64,000 bases of DNA from Tubulanus polymorphus (Eukaryota > Nemertea > Palaeonemertea > Tubulaniformes > Tubulanidae), in contig NC_134026.1 in assembly GCF_964204645.1 (NCBI RefSeq), forward strand, positions 21,532,650 through 21,596,649, given 5' to 3'. Shown here piece by piece: positions 1 through 13,500 of the stretch; the stretch's first letter is position 1; the number at the start of each line of letters is the position of its first letter. Made by a program: the position numbers and the translations under genes. The notes under the pieces are model-generated. The model saw only the letters and a list, made by a program, of their open reading frames with translations. It had not been told where the DNA came from and ran no database searches.

Positions 1-234
1 TTCAGAAGATGGGCCGGATTCCTGGAGGCGGGAACTCAACTGTGCGTCGAGTGCCAACCATACGCCATGAAACGAGCCCTAGGCATGCGATGTCGCGGAC
101 ACGGACTACAGAACGTGAAAACCAGATGGAACGCCATGAACGTGCCCGGTTGCCACGGTCTTTGGGTCAGAAAATCGGAATTCTCGGACTGCACGTGTAA
201 CCCAAGAAACGCGCACAGTTTTATATTCGCCTGA
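1..234 (+). CDS. 3' terminal exon of an unrecognised cysteine-rich protein (partial)
   Basis: Frame 1 is open from the window edge to TGA at 232-234, giving 77 residues. The peptide has six cysteines (about residues 15, 18, 31, 51, 64 and 66) in segments such as LCVEC, MRCRGHG and SDCTC, together with conserved-looking Trp and Gly residues. This reads like a disulphide-bonded extracellular or metal-binding domain. The window begins with TTCAG, which could be the splice acceptor, so the exon may start at base 6. An AATAAA at 406-411 lies 172 bases after the stop and fits a 3' UTR. Another frame has an ATG at 9 and is also open to base 200, but it lacks the cysteine pattern. I do not recognise the family, and the rest of the gene lies outside the window. 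Confidence 0.5.
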   Translation, partial: FRRWAGFLEAGTQLCVECQPYAMKRALGMRCRGHGLQNVKTRWNAMNVPGCHGLWVRKSEFSDCTCNPRNAHSFIFA

Positions 235-405
235 GTGTAGAACATAACTTGAGTTCATCATTATAAGTACCACTAAGCTTACATATTTACATAAATACAT
301 AAAAGTATCATACGTACCATCGTTTCATCCGGATTCAAAATCCTCGATTGAGTATATTAGTGTACGTGACCATCGAGATGAGAAGGTGAGGACTCAAAAA
401 CGGGG

Positions 406-411
406 AATAAA
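406..411 (+). terminator. AATAAA poly(A) signal for the left-edge gene
   Basis: A canonical AATAAA lies downstream of the stop at 232-234 in AT-rich DNA, at a plausible 3' UTR distance. Confidence 0.4.
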
Positions 412-2253
412 TGTAAACATATGTGAATGAATTCGCGTTTATTATTTTGATATTTTGAGAAATGTATAGAAGATTGCAATACGGGCTTTTAACGCACAAG
501 CCAACAAGTTGTTGAGCATAATTTCATAAACGAACATCTCAGGATACTGTGAATTTTGTATTTCGAAAAGTATTCGCAACAACATTTTAAAACTTTTTTA
601 ACCACTCGTAACACGTGTTTTACATTTTATAAACGCTGAAGCTTCTTGTATTGTATATAACGTTATTACACAAACAAGTTTTTCGCAACTTTAAAAAAAA
701 GTTAAGTGTATGTTAATCTGCATATAGGCATATATATAAATAGTTATTTCTTGGATTATGGTTCGTGTATAGCAATTGATATAATTAAATAAATGTATGC
801 AATTTTCTCCTTATCTTTATTATATTGAATATCGATAAAACAACTAAAACTGAGATCATTTCGTGTTAGGGAATTTCTTTTTTCGTATATTTTGATATTT
901 TCGAATTTAAGAATCGATTACAGAGGAAAACGAACTCGCACAGAAAGAGTTATAAGTATATCGGTACTATGTCTGATTCGTTGAAAGGGGCTCCGCTGTA
1001 TTTTGTCAAGTTGTATACACGTAAGTGTGTGTCGCCACTATTCAATTCGAACTTATTGGTGAGAAGTAGTTCTCTAGAAATATGAAATTATACATATGTA
1101 TGTCTACTATTAGATTGTATCTGAGAAAATTCTTTTTCAAGCGATTACAGATGGTGGATTGATGTGGGGGTTATAGTTCACAATTCGGTGCATGTATTCA
1201 TCATGTTCAACGCGAGAAGTAGCGAAAATATGAAATTAAATTCGTGTTTTTATTGAATGAAAAGAATAAACTGCCATATTTGTAGATTAAACTGTCTTCG
1301 CGTGGTTCGCTGATTTATCTAAAATCGTCTTCCGACCGATAATCGAAAATGGAAGGAAATAGGAGCTTCTCTCGGCGGACATTGTGTCTTATCAATGAAA
1401 ATCATTCTTCTTTGCGGTCTCTAGGTTTTTCGGTTGCGAAGGAAGTGGTTGCAAGTGCAAGCGTAAATCAACTCGGGTAAAATTGAAGACAAAGAACAAA
1501 GGTTATCTTAAATTTAGCAAATACAATACAACGAAGAGCTTATGCGCTAAGGCTGCGGTCTATGTGAGAAAGCGTTTAGATATAGTATGCAGAGTTCCTA
1601 GACACTGTGATAACTTGCGTTACTTTTGTTCATTCTACTAACTATGTTTGCCTTATAAATAGATGTTGATTTCATGGGCATTTATTTTTTTCTGTTCCCC
1701 AATAGTAGGTATGTCCAATGAAAACTTGCATTCCACCAGCAGGGTTGGTGTTTGAATATTCATGTTGAGTCCCACAATTATGAATTCAGATATCATCGAG
1801 GAATCTATTGAAACCACGTTGATTTGGCTGCATTCTAGCAGGTGGAATTGAACTTGATGCATATCGACCGCGTATCTTCAGTTTCATGTGGTTTAGTTAA
1901 AGGGCTAACAAGGATTCAAGATAACTTTGCCTCCGATACAGCAGTCTAAGAACTAATGATCAAAATAATCACCTTTCGAAGCAGAACCGACAAGAGAAAG
2001 CATTCCGTAGAGTTTCTGTTGGTTTGTACTTAAGCTCCGCGGGCGCACTTATAGAAATGCGTTTGCGCCCACATCAATTCTTCGGTCCATGCTGGTATAG
2101 TTTGGAACTCCTTCATTTCTGCCGCGACAGGTATTGTGGTGGCGATGGAAACGAAAACTCAGGGAGCAAAGCTTATCAGTGGCTGGGACGTTTTCAGTTC
2201 CAAACAAAGTGAAAACAGCCGATTGAAGATAATATTTAATTACCAATATAAAA
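412..2253. other. Intergenic AT-rich stretch with only weak exon candidates
   Basis: No gene is convincing here. Two weak hints exist. ATG at 969 opens MSDSLKGAPLYFVKLYT, which runs into a good donor (C/GTAAGTG) at 1020/1021. An acceptor-like CTCTAG ends at 1424; joined to it in phase, that exon would add about 18 residues before a stop at 1478-1480. In another frame, about 67 codons with six Cys and many Lys are open from 1425 to a TAA near 1640. GC rises at 2030-2210, where a 7-bp stem GGGCGCA/TGCGCCC occurs. None of this is enough to call a gene. Confidence 0.25.
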
Positions 2254-2259
2254 TTTATT
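2254..2259 (-). terminator. Poly(A) signal of DDX55
   Basis: TTTATT on the plus strand is AATAAA on the minus strand, about 100 bases past the DDX55 stop codon. Confidence 0.5.
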
Positions 2260-2360
2260 ACTTTATACACAAATTCATAACATCCTTGAGTACCGTAATA
2301 AAATGCCATGAACAAAGAAAACAAACATTCACTCATTTGTAAAATGCAAACAGAATTGAA

Positions 2361-5300
2361 TCATTGACTACACTTGTTGTCCGGATTTACCGGTACTTGC
2401 TCATCCTCGAATTCCTTGTCGAAATCTTCCTTCGAGATCTAGAAAATATGAACAAATTCTATGAGTTTATGATATCGTTTTTATGCAGACGAGCACAATT
2501 TTATCTAATCTTTGAATTCACTGGTACCTTTCCCTTTTTCAGTTTCTTCATCAACCGAATATCTGAATCTAAATCGTCGAGGTCATTTCGACTCAATTCA
2601 GCGGGCCTCTTGTTCGACAATTTCTTCGCTTTTCGCGCCTTTCGTTTATCTTTCTTTTCTTTCTGTTTCGACCACGATACTGTCTCCATCTACGGGGAAT
2701 GAAAGACACATAAAGTTAAAATCTTCAAATCCGTGCCTGCACGAGAAGAATCAATATTTCTATCGAGAATATGATACTCACTTTTCGTTTGACTTTTTGC
2801 GGTCCATTTAACTTGATGTCTTCCAGTAGTTTAAGTCTTGCTTTCTCTCTGGTTTTATCCCTAAAACAGAAATATTTCGTTCATATAATAACTGGGGTAC
2901 TACCTGTTTTATAGAATTCATGATCGAAGTCGACTTTGAAATATATACCGGAAAGGAATTTTTGTTGTATCGATTTCAGCTTCTTCGAAGTCTGGAAAAG
3001 ACTTAGATTTCAATTCTGGCATCTTCGGTAATTTCAATAGACTGAATCCCCGGCCTAATTTAGCTATATCTAGATCTGAAGCATGAAAGAATTTCGATAA
3101 TTTTCACATCATATTTCATACTGCATCAACAGTAAACTTTATCTTTCTTGGGTACCGGTATGTGTCCCAGGAGTAACGCACCTTTCATCTTAAAGATAAG
3201 ACTACATTCATGTTTTCCATATGCTTGTATAAATGACACAAAGGCTCTCATTCCGCCTTCAAATATTGCCCTGAAAAATTAAACATTTCTAGATAATCAA
3301 GCAATGAAGTGATTGCAGTCTCTGCAATGTTCAACTTATTGCAAATAAACTATACCTGTCTTTCATTGCAAGTTTTTTCAATTTTTCTAGAACGTCCGGA
3401 ACATTTTCAGATTTATTCCATTCTTCCAATGGTACCTAAAAACGATTAATTCATTTTAAACGGCACACATTATTATCAAGGCTACAACTTTATCACTAAT
3501 GTAATGACTGCACTTACTTTTTGATTTATCTTTATGAAATCCACAAATGTATCTTCGGCAGGTAATAAGAATAGTAAGGCATTACCGATGTTTCCCATTC
3601 TAGCAGTGCGACCACAGCGGTGCACAAACGCACTAGTGAAACAAGAACAAAGACAATTGATTCAAGAGAAAGATTCACACGTTCTTCTGACATTACGATA
3701 CGTTTACATGTATTCAAATGCTGACAAATTAATTTACCAGGCAGAACTCGGAGGATCATACTGCAGTACCCAATTCACATCAGGAATATCTATTCCTCGC
3801 GCCATTACGTCAGTACAAACTAATATTCCACTGGAAATTTTAAGGATGCAATCAAAATCCTGTCAATCATGTACCATTTAGAACAAATCTATTTTTCGAT
3901 CGGCATTTGATAATCACCTATTCCTGTCTTTGAATTTAGCAAATATCTTCTTTCTTTTCTCCTTCATTTTCCCATGTATACACATAACATCAGTGTGTTT
4001 GATTATTCTGAAAAAAGACATCAGGAAAAAGAAAATAACATACCGAAATAACATTATACAGTTCCAGATTATCGTTCTTTCATAGATGATTGAATTCCGC
4101 ATGAATAATGTACATACTCCGATAGAGCTCTAGTAAAGTAGTCGACACAGGCACAAGTACTGAAAAATACCATGTGTTTTTCGTCTTTGTGGCATCTGAG
4201 GAAATTCACCAAATAGTTGAACTTTTCATCGCTTTCACAAATCTGCGATGAATATGATTTTTGTGCACATTTATTACCTTTTTTTTTACAGGAATATACA
4301 GTAGAACTCACTTAATTCAGAACCTATGGAATTCAACCAGTTTATGAGAAATCCGAATAAAACATTATTTTCAACATACATTTATGCATAGATGGACTGT
4401 ACATGAAATCCAGATTAGATCGAAATCTGAATTAAACTGATCCGAATTACGCGAGTTTGACTGTGTCATGTTTCATTTCAACCTGAATTAAACATTTTAC
4501 ACATACCAAGTAATAGTTTTTCAAAGAGGACGGGGTGCGCTGTATGTTTGAATTATCGGTGTCTGCCTTTTCTTTAACGGTGATTCGGACGGGATTACGA
4601 AGCCCAGCCCGAATCAACGCTTCCACTTCTTGTGTCTGCGTAGCTGAAAACAATCCTGTGCGTCTTTGTTTTGGGAGATAACTCAAAATTGTATTCAAAC
4701 TGTAAACGGAATGAAAAGAAGCACTAAAACACTTCTAAAGCCAAAGCCCTTTAAAATTCAAGACAATACTTTTCATCTGTGAATTGGAAAAGTACCAGTA
4801 ACCCAATAAGCATATCTTAAGACTTTTCTTTAGGCTATTCTAATCCCTAGATTCTGCACATGATTAAAAAAGAATATCTACCTGGCTTTGAATCCCATGT
4901 CGAGCAGTCTATCAGCCTCATCGAGAACGAGTACCTCTAATGATTTTATACTGGCGGCTAAGTCGAAACCAGCTTGTTTCTTTTTAAAAACATCCTCCAA
5001 TTTTCCAGGAGTAGCTGTGATAATGTGAGCCCTAGGAAATTGTATAGGAAGAAAACTTAGAATTCAGGCTCATGTTCCTATTTAACAAATTGAAGTCTCA
5101 TTACGAAAAGTATGTGTTAGAAATAGCTGAATTAGCCAAATGACCAAATTTTGCAATAGAGTTTATAAAATATGCATAGGTAACAATACATATGGAAATA
5201 CCATATCATGGTAAAAATGGCCACCAGTTGGCCAACTTGATGCAGTTATTGGACTGCTAATGTATCTAGGAATGTGTAAACCAAATATTGAGACAATTCA

Positions 5301-6617
5301 TGATGCATCTTCAGAAATTCAAAAAATAACTGGACTCTGTCTAAACACAACACACACATGGAAAACAAGTGTACGCCTGCTGGGACTTTTGTTCCAAGTG
5401 AGCTAAAAATAGCTTAAAACCGATGTAAACATTGGTTCTAGGGATCTATGTGCTGTACACAGTAACATGAATTCATATTTACCCATCCCTAATGAAATCA
5501 TCGATGTCATCTTGTGGACTGTTCCCGCCAATAAGTAACATCTGCGTAAGTTGGGGCACATTTTTCGCAAAACTTTTAATCACTTCGTCAATCTGGATGG
5601 CTAATTCTCGAGTAGGTGTAATAATCAATGCACCGATCTATAATAATGATAAAACAATCTTCTATATGCGGTGTAAATGAATAAAGAATTTTTTGAGCAC
5701 AATAACTTGATTTATCTAATTTTTACTTATCAAACATTTTTTCTGATTACAATTGATCTGATTATTCTATATGAAATTAATCAAGAGAAGTTTCTGTCTT
5801 TATCGCAACAATGAATGATCCTAACAACAATAAAGAATAACACTAAGGATGATGATTTATAGGCTCTGCCACAAGGAAGCCGCACACAGATCAATCAAAA
5901 TTGATGATGAATTTCCAATACGTGCCTCATACTTTCTCAATTTGTCTTCACGGTTCAGTAATATTTCGATGATAGGTATTACAAAAGCCAGGGTTTTACC
6001 ACTCCCAGTAACGGCTTCAGCTGCAACATCTTTCTTCGATAGAAATAATGGTATGCTCGCTGCCTGAAATGAAAAAAAAATGCATACAGTTGTGTATAGA
6101 TATGGAGCCAAACAAATGACTGGAGATCATCAGGAATAACACCAACTCGAAACACTAACTGAAACTGGCTTGAAAGGGAATATTTGGGTTGAATAATAGA
6201 AATTCCCCAGATTTTTCATACAGATACAGATCAGATGAATGAATCTAACACTAATAATATTAGTTGTCAGTGTCGCTAATAGACAGCTGTAGTGTAGTGA
6301 CAGAGTAAGTGTAGTATAGTACCTAGCCGTCGTTCCACAAAAGTTAGAGTAAACCGTAACAACGACTGGTATTCAGACTAGTGACAGTGTAATTACTAGC
6401 TATCTGCCATGTGAACAATTCAATCAAGTATATTGAACATTCAATCCCAATAAGCAAGGCTTTAAATTGCATTATTCAATAACTGACTGCACAGTATCGG
6501 GGCCTAAAACCTCAAAAATACCTGGACGGGAGTTGCCTTCGTAAAACTGAGCTCTTGTAACGATTGAAACGTGGTTTTGGATAAATTAATTCTCAAGTTG
6601 TGCCACTCGGCTTCCAT
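2361..6617 (-). CDS. DDX55: ATP-dependent RNA helicase DDX55 (yeast Spb4 type)
   Basis: DDX55/Spb4 is a nucleolar DEAD-box helicase that remodels pre-60S particles. Fifteen exons can be read on the minus strand: 6617-6522, 6063-5926, 5637-5483, 5031-4882, 4699-4507, 4242-4118, 4007-3918, 3830-3738, 3632-3518, 3435-3356, 3270-3182, 3075-2949, 2860-2782, 2689-2528 and 2438-2361. They join in frame to 589 residues, against about 600 in human DDX55. Visible motifs are AVTGSGKT (Walker A, about residues 49-56), [18 protein letters not shown] (about 167-170), [28 protein letters not shown] and HRCGRTAR. These are followed by the basic C-terminal KKLKKGK region of the family. The second intron (5925-5638) must start with GC for the frame to hold. 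Intron 5 holds a pogo-like element. The gene is divergent from GGNBP2. Confidence 0.96.
4299..4463. mobile_element. Pogo/Tigger-like non-autonomous element
   Basis: The ends form an imperfect 23-bp inverted repeat. The left end (4299-4321) starts CAGTAGAACTCACTTAATTC, and the right end (4441-4463) reads CAGTCAAACTCGCGTAATTC on the other strand. CAGTNNAAC ends are typical of pogo/Tigger elements. It is 165 bp long, has no coding capacity and lies in DDX55 intron 5. Confidence 0.55.
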
Positions 6618-7570
6618 CTTGATTAATCTCCAACCCGGAAGTAATTAGTTTATCAATCATGAATAAATTAATCAAAATTTTTTAAAATATAATTGGTACA
6701 ACATAATCATATGAATTAAGTTTGATACCTAAGTAAGACATTTTGGTACAAAAAATAAGATAATATGATATTAGGTAGTGAGATTTTGACCTTGAACTTT
6801 CAATTGGCACTAATTTACGTAGTAATTTCATATCGTATTTCAGGGGATGATTCTTGACCAGGGTACAAATAATCTCTCGATATTAATCATTAAAATAAAA
6901 TTGAAGAAATTATATTTCCTTTTTCTGGAATTCAAATCTTTACGAGTCACATTACGGAACTATTTTCGGACGCGGTTGTATACTACTTTCGTGACTCTGT
7001 TGCTAGGTCGACTTGATGTTCCCGGAATCTTCGTGTAAAATGTCAGTTTATTTCCGAGTTCAAACCATCGATTTCCAGTAACGAGTTACATGCATGTCGG
7101 CCCCTCATAAATACTGTAGATCTTTCGATTCAGTGTGTTTCATTTTGCAGATTTACTTGAGTAAACGCCGTTAAAGTGTCGTAAGAGAGCCTCAGCCGGG
7201 ACGGGAGGCCCACAAAAAGCTGGCCCGATCCACCCGCACCCGGCTCCGTCCAAAAATACAATTCAATTGTTACTGACTGGGGCTACCGTTGTTACACCAG
7301 GCCTATCACCATACCATTTTGATTAAGAGTTTGCAAATGTCCAATCTTGAACTTAAAGATAATAGGCTTAGAGAATTGTACAAAATAATGTTATCAAAAA
7401 GATTTGATTTTGAACAAAAAAGGGCAGAATTTTAATTCATGGTTCTTTCTTTATCCATCTAGATTATCCGAAGTGATCTAAGAAAAAGAAGCCTGGCGAA
7501 ACTGGGCTGAAAGTTGAGCTAGCTAACCGAACCCATATTTGAACGGGTGAATTCCGATCAGTTAGTGACG
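6618..7570. promoter_or_regulatory. Divergent promoter interval between DDX55 and GGNBP2
   Basis: The two start codons face apart across 953 bases, so the interval must hold both transcription starts. A GC-rich patch at 7185-7255 interrupts AT-rich DNA and is the likeliest core promoter or 5' UTR region on the GGNBP2 side. No TATA box is convincing. Confidence 0.45.
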
Positions 7571-10500
7571 ATGGCCAGATTGGTAGCCGTGTGTCGCTCT
7601 AAGGATTATAAATATGAAGCACGTCAGCTCCCATTAAACATAGACGAATCATTGACGGTAAGAGTTACATTTTCATAGTCGTCCATGATTACAAATCTCG
7701 TTTATTTTGTTTAGTCTTGTTCGGATCTTGAATTCCCATGACTAAACCGATGTGGTTGTTTGATTAACTCGATGAACGTACGACTTTGAAGCCAGCAGGA
7801 CTTGTACCAGCTTCTTGTCACACAGCACTGATGGTAGTGAATGCAACAGCAACACGGCTGAGCTACTGAGGCTGCAATATTTTGACATATTTGTTCACGA
7901 TCGTATCGTTGTTTATGAATTCAGATGGTAGTACACTTCAGCGATTTGTGTTTGAAATGCGGATCGAAGCAAGACGGCGCTGAAGCGAAAGAAAAGGAAG
8001 CGGCGAAAGTTCGATTCGCGGAGCGATTTTCAATTCTGACTAAAGATGAAATATCCACTGATTTGAAGGTCACGAGTCAAGAAGTGTACAGTTTATTAGC
8101 GCAGATAATGCCTTGTGTCGGATGTCGGCGGAGGTAAAAATGGAAAGATTTAGTTTGGTTTACAGTAAATAGTTGATATGCTGAGGTTTCTTTTACAGGG
8201 TCCCTACAACACTGTGATTCCTTTAAAACTCATTCTAAATGGTCAATGCTTTAAAAGGTGCTTAATTTGAGCAAAATGTCCTAAACTCCTTCAATTTTGA
8301 GAAATAGGCTATCTATTAGAAATTTTTTGTTTAGGCTATTTATTAGAAATTTTTTGTTTACCCAATTGGAGTTTTTACCGTGATCAACATTGCTGATTTA
8401 ATAGTTAACTGTAATTGGGATATGAAAGTGATGCAGACGCTTCACAAAATTTATAATTTTTTCCTTTGAAACTCAAGAGTCAAAAGCTGAAGTAGCCGAT
8501 AAAGTTGTTTCTAAATTTGTTTTTCATTTTTAAAAAGAATAAGTAAAGTATTATTCAAGAAAATGCAAATAGTAAGCATTATGTTCATGATATCTTTTGA
8601 TGTGGTGCATATTTCGCTCATAGTCACACTATTGGTGTAAAAGAATTTTGAAATAGACTTAAAAGTTGATGGAGATCATGAAGTATATCACCCACTTTTC
8701 ACCCCGTTTCTCTGGATTTATTAGTAACTGTTTGATTTTAATATTTGTTGAAAATCTTTCAGCGTTGAAAGATTGTTTAATCAGCTTGTTGAATCTGGGA
8801 ATCCAGCCGTAGAGCCACTGGTGATAACTAAAGGTGGTGTTCTAACGATCAATAAGAAGGATATCTTCGATTCTCAAGCTATATTCAAGTTATTGTACGT
8901 TCGTGGGTGAGTACACTTGTATAAGAAATAAGATATACATCATACTTGGAACTCGATGATAACTTACTGATGGTACCCATCGGGTTTATTTTCAGACCAC
9001 TGCTGAACAAGGTTATCGATTCCATCCCGAAAAGTCGAAAAAATAAGAGATGCCTCTTACATTCCTTAGATACTCATAAAACTCGGAGTCTAGGGTAAAG
9101 TTTAAATTTATATTTAGTTCAAGCTAGTTCATCTTTTCATTTCTAGACGGCCTGAATCAGCGTTTGATTTTCAAATATTTTACTCCTAAGACTAATATTC
9201 AATTGTATACTTAACTATTCCTATTTAATGACTTTGGGGATCGGGTTTGAATCACAACCAAGAAATTTTGGTTTGAACTTTGTTACTTTTCGGTCAGTTA
9301 TCCTCCACTCACTGATTTAACTCAAGTCTGACTGCCTTTTCATGACTACTAAGAGTTTAAGTATACAGATACAGAAAAGGCTCTTAGTGTTCTCTTGTTG
9401 AAATCATTATGCGTACTGTTTTGATGATAGGACCTGGACGGAAGTTTGGGATGTGTTGTCGAAAGAATGTCGAGAAGAGGTTCTATTGATTGACGCCGAT
9501 AGTTTGATGGAAACATTAGAAAACTATCTTCGAAAACATAGGTCAGTATCACGCGGTCCCTAGTGAAATAAATCACTAGTTAAAAGTAATTAACTTTTTC
9601 GATAGATATAAACTGATGGTTAAGCATCGAACCAACTTTTGAGCTATATCCAGCCCTGTTTTGTTATACACCGGCTATTAAATCTATCTTGCTGAAATTT
9701 GGATCTATCTATTCCTAGCTATATTTCAGTGAACATTGCCTTGGCATTCACTGAACTGTCAACTGTTCCTGAGTTTCGGTATTTGTTACTATTTATAACT
9801 GATTAGATAGTTTGATGGAACTGAAGTATGAAAGATGTTACTGAATGATTACTGATTGATTTGAACAATTTCTTTCATATTTCAATGAAATCTAACTGAA
9901 AAAAATTCAATTTGCCATTGAAAGCACTTTTCAGAGGTTGGCAGCCCTGCATTCATGCATTTAATTTTGCTCAACTTGCCACGTTTTAGGTTTTGCGCTG
10001 ACTGTAAATCTAAGGTTTTACGCGCGTACAACATATTGATCGGCGAAATAGATAGCAGCAAAGAGAAAGATTACTGCCCGACTCTGTATGACGGACTGAA
10101 ATGTTGCCCACGCGAGAAGCACATCCACGTTCACTGTGATACTGAATTCATAACTCATATAATCAGACGTGCCGAACCGGAACTTATCGGCAGGTAAGCT
10201 GATCATCCTCAAATAATTATACTTTTTCCGTTAGAACTTGTGCGCGATTGAAAGTCGACTCAATAAGACTGGTGTAAAAAGTTCGACTGTTCTCTCAGGC
10301 TTTGCAGGTATTTGCTACAAAATTACCCAATGATTTTTGTTGGTTAGTAATTAACACATCGGTATTTGCTGCCATTAAAAGCTGTACTGTATTGATTGCT
10401 TAGAATATATTGGAGGAGGATTCCAAACATTAGCACTTGCAGCAGGGACACTTCTCATGATACTCTCTGTGTTATCTCAATCGTTGAAAAAAAATTTGGC

Positions 10501-13500
10501 ATAACATGTGTGTGATCTTTAGTAGTCCTTCTTCCAGTCGACGGGAACGTCACGCTAAAACGCTCGACATAGCACAAGAGGAGGTACTAACATGTTTGGG
10601 CATACATCTTTACGAACGTCTGCACAAAATCTGGCAGAAATTACGAGCGGAAGAACAAACGTGGCAAATTCTCTTTTGCCTCGGCGTTGAAGCATTAAAG
10701 AAGAAGTTTGAGGTAATAAGCATTGACCAGTCGAGGTTCCTACGACGCGTTGATTCCTTAAAAACTCCTACTGAATCGAAAATAGTATTTACTTCGAATA
10801 CATTCCCTGGGAAAATACACTATAGCCATATTGCCTTTGGCTAGGCAGATAACGCCCGAATCGACATTTGGTAGGGGCGCCGTAACATAGCGCCATCTGG
10901 TGAGACGCCATCATCTTTTTGCTTGGCGCTTGTTCTCTAGAGAACGTGTTTCGGCAGTGCTCGTAAATCGGTTAAAATTCTTCGTGTTGGATCGGACATC
11001 CGTTCTAATTGATATTAGAAACAGACATAAGAGTGATTGATCTCGGAATAGAAGTCGAACTTCGGGTGAGATCGTTTTTAATTTATGCGCATTTCAACAT
11101 TTTGCCACCGGTTTTCTACTTCCGGTTTCGCGGGAGCGCCGTGCTGTTTTCTTAGCGGCTCCTCCCGCCTTATATATTTAATAATTATCATTCAACGTAA
11201 TTGATTTCCGTCTCATCATTCACGAAAATTAATAATCTGTACTAAAAATCGTATCAATAATTAACCCTTCATTTCAGCTTATTTTAGGGTTTAACATGTC
11301 GGATCACGACGTCTCCAGTTCCCCTAGGGGACCGAGATTTAAACGTTTGGGCAACCACCTTCTAAGACCCCAGCGTCCTCATCGGGCAAGGTTGATACAC
11401 CTGAATGCCCGGATACTCGGAAACAGGGCAATGATCCGGGACGATCCGTGTCTAGGTCCAGGTCCCGATCGAGATTTAGTCGGTCCGACTCTTCGTCTCC
11501 TACTAGACGTAGGCACCAGCGCTCTAATAAAAAACGACGTCGTTCACCGTCTGACCCCAGCTCTGGGTCAAGGTCTCGTTCTAGGTCCCGTTCTAGAGTA
11601 AGTCGAACCTATTCTCCGTCACCTACCAGGCGTAGGCACAAGCGTGCCCATAAGCAACAACGTCGTCGCTCTCGTTCTAGATCACCGGCTGATAAGCCGT
11701 CTGACTCTAGTGACATCAAGAATATGCTAGCGATATTCTCGCAGATCGCTTCCCTTAAGGAACAACTAAAAGGTAAGGAACCCCCGGGCCCCAAGCCTCC
11801 ATCAGTGCCAACAGGGCTGTCCTGCAACCCAACAGATGGGTTGGTGTTGGATGATGTCAACGATTTTTCTGACGAGGAAAAATCTCGTGATCCAGAAGAT
11901 CCTGGTCTATCCAGGGACGGAGACATGCACAGATCGTGCTCTCCGTCACCATCCACAATGGAAGAGACGGGAGACATTCCATTTAAGGACTTAGTATAAG
12001 AAGTTTTCTCCCGGTACGGAGGTACCAAGGCCAAACCTAAAACAACCCAGCCTAGAGGGTCGGCCGCCAAAATCTTCAGTTCATCCGATGACACCGAAGA
12101 GTTAGTTTTAGCACCACATTCTGCATATAGAGAAGAATGGCGTGAGACTTTGGACACGACACTGTGGGGTGGTAAGCGTACAGACAATACTTGGTCTTAT
12201 CCTCCATTAGAGGCAGGCATGAAGGATTCAAAATTTTTCTCTCCGTTGTATCCTCCCATATCGGGGTACAAGACTTATTATTACGCCACACCAGGTGCTA
12301 ATGATCCGGGATTCAAACCACACTTTGAGTTAGACTCCAATGGGTCAACCACGATAGGACTACCCAAAAAACCACCGCCCTCCTACACTTTACCAAAACA
12401 AGCAATGGGAGCGTTGAACCAATTAGCTCGTAGCATTTGTCAAATCGCGTCTTTCCAAGACATTTCACTGGTTGCCATGCACGGCGAGTTAGAAAAAGTA
12501 AAGTCTCAACTAGTCCAGGATAATCCGGATCCAGAGACAATGTCCGAACACGTGGCGACCATAGAGAGAATTCTACAGTCTATGGCCAAGGCGTTGTGTC
12601 ACCAAGTACCTTTGGGTATAAGGATCCAGGCTAACCTAGCCTTAATCAATAGATATAGCTTGTTGGCCGACTCCAAACTTCCAGAACCGGTGAAAGTAGC
12701 TCTATACAGAGCACCGCTGGGCAATTCCTCAAGGGTTTTCTCTGGATGCTGCGCATCCGCCGATGCGGAGGCCACCAAGATCAGAGAATCTCAGGCTAAG
12801 GCCGGTAGGCAGTCATGGAAGACATCAAAAAAGCCTAGTTATTACGCCGGCAACTCTACCTACAGAAACTCACCGGCAAATCAGCCCGGATACAATCAAT
12901 CTCAAGTCAACAGCAAATTAAGCTACAAAAAAGCGGGTTGGACAAGCTCCAAGGGAGCTCAAAGCGACAACAATAACAATTTGAACTATGTCAGTTATTC
13001 TCAAAGTTCTTACAGTGACAATCCCCAAAGGGGTAGGGCTAGATTACGTAGGGGCTTCAATCGACCCTTTCGTGGCCGCGCCAACACAGGTTCCCGTTGA
13101 AGATGTCAGGCCAGTGGGCTCTTGCCTTCAAGACGCCTCTTCCCACTGGCTAGAAAAATTTGGCGACACTTGGGCTACAAAGATCGTTTCCAAAGGATAC
13201 CGACTGAAATTCGTTCACAAACCGCATATATCTCATCAGCCGGTGGAAATGAGGCCGAAGTGGGGGCAGGAGTCCCACGTTATGCCAGCGATCAACGAGA
13301 TGATTTTAAAAAGATCGCTGGAAGAAATCCCTCTAGGATCCCCGGGATGGTATTCAAGAATTTTCACCGTCCCAAAATCATCTGGGGGCTTAAGGACGGT
13401 AATAGATCTGTCAGCTCTAAATCGTTATATCATAGCTCCAAAATTCAAGCTAACAACACCCAAGGAGGTGATTCAGGGGCTGGAGCCAGGCCAATGGGCA

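Noticed and set aside
9-200. 63-aa open frame with ATG at the left edge
   Set aside because: It overlaps the frame 1 exon, which has a coherent cysteine pattern and a longer opening; the ATG frame has a composition typical of a shadow frame.
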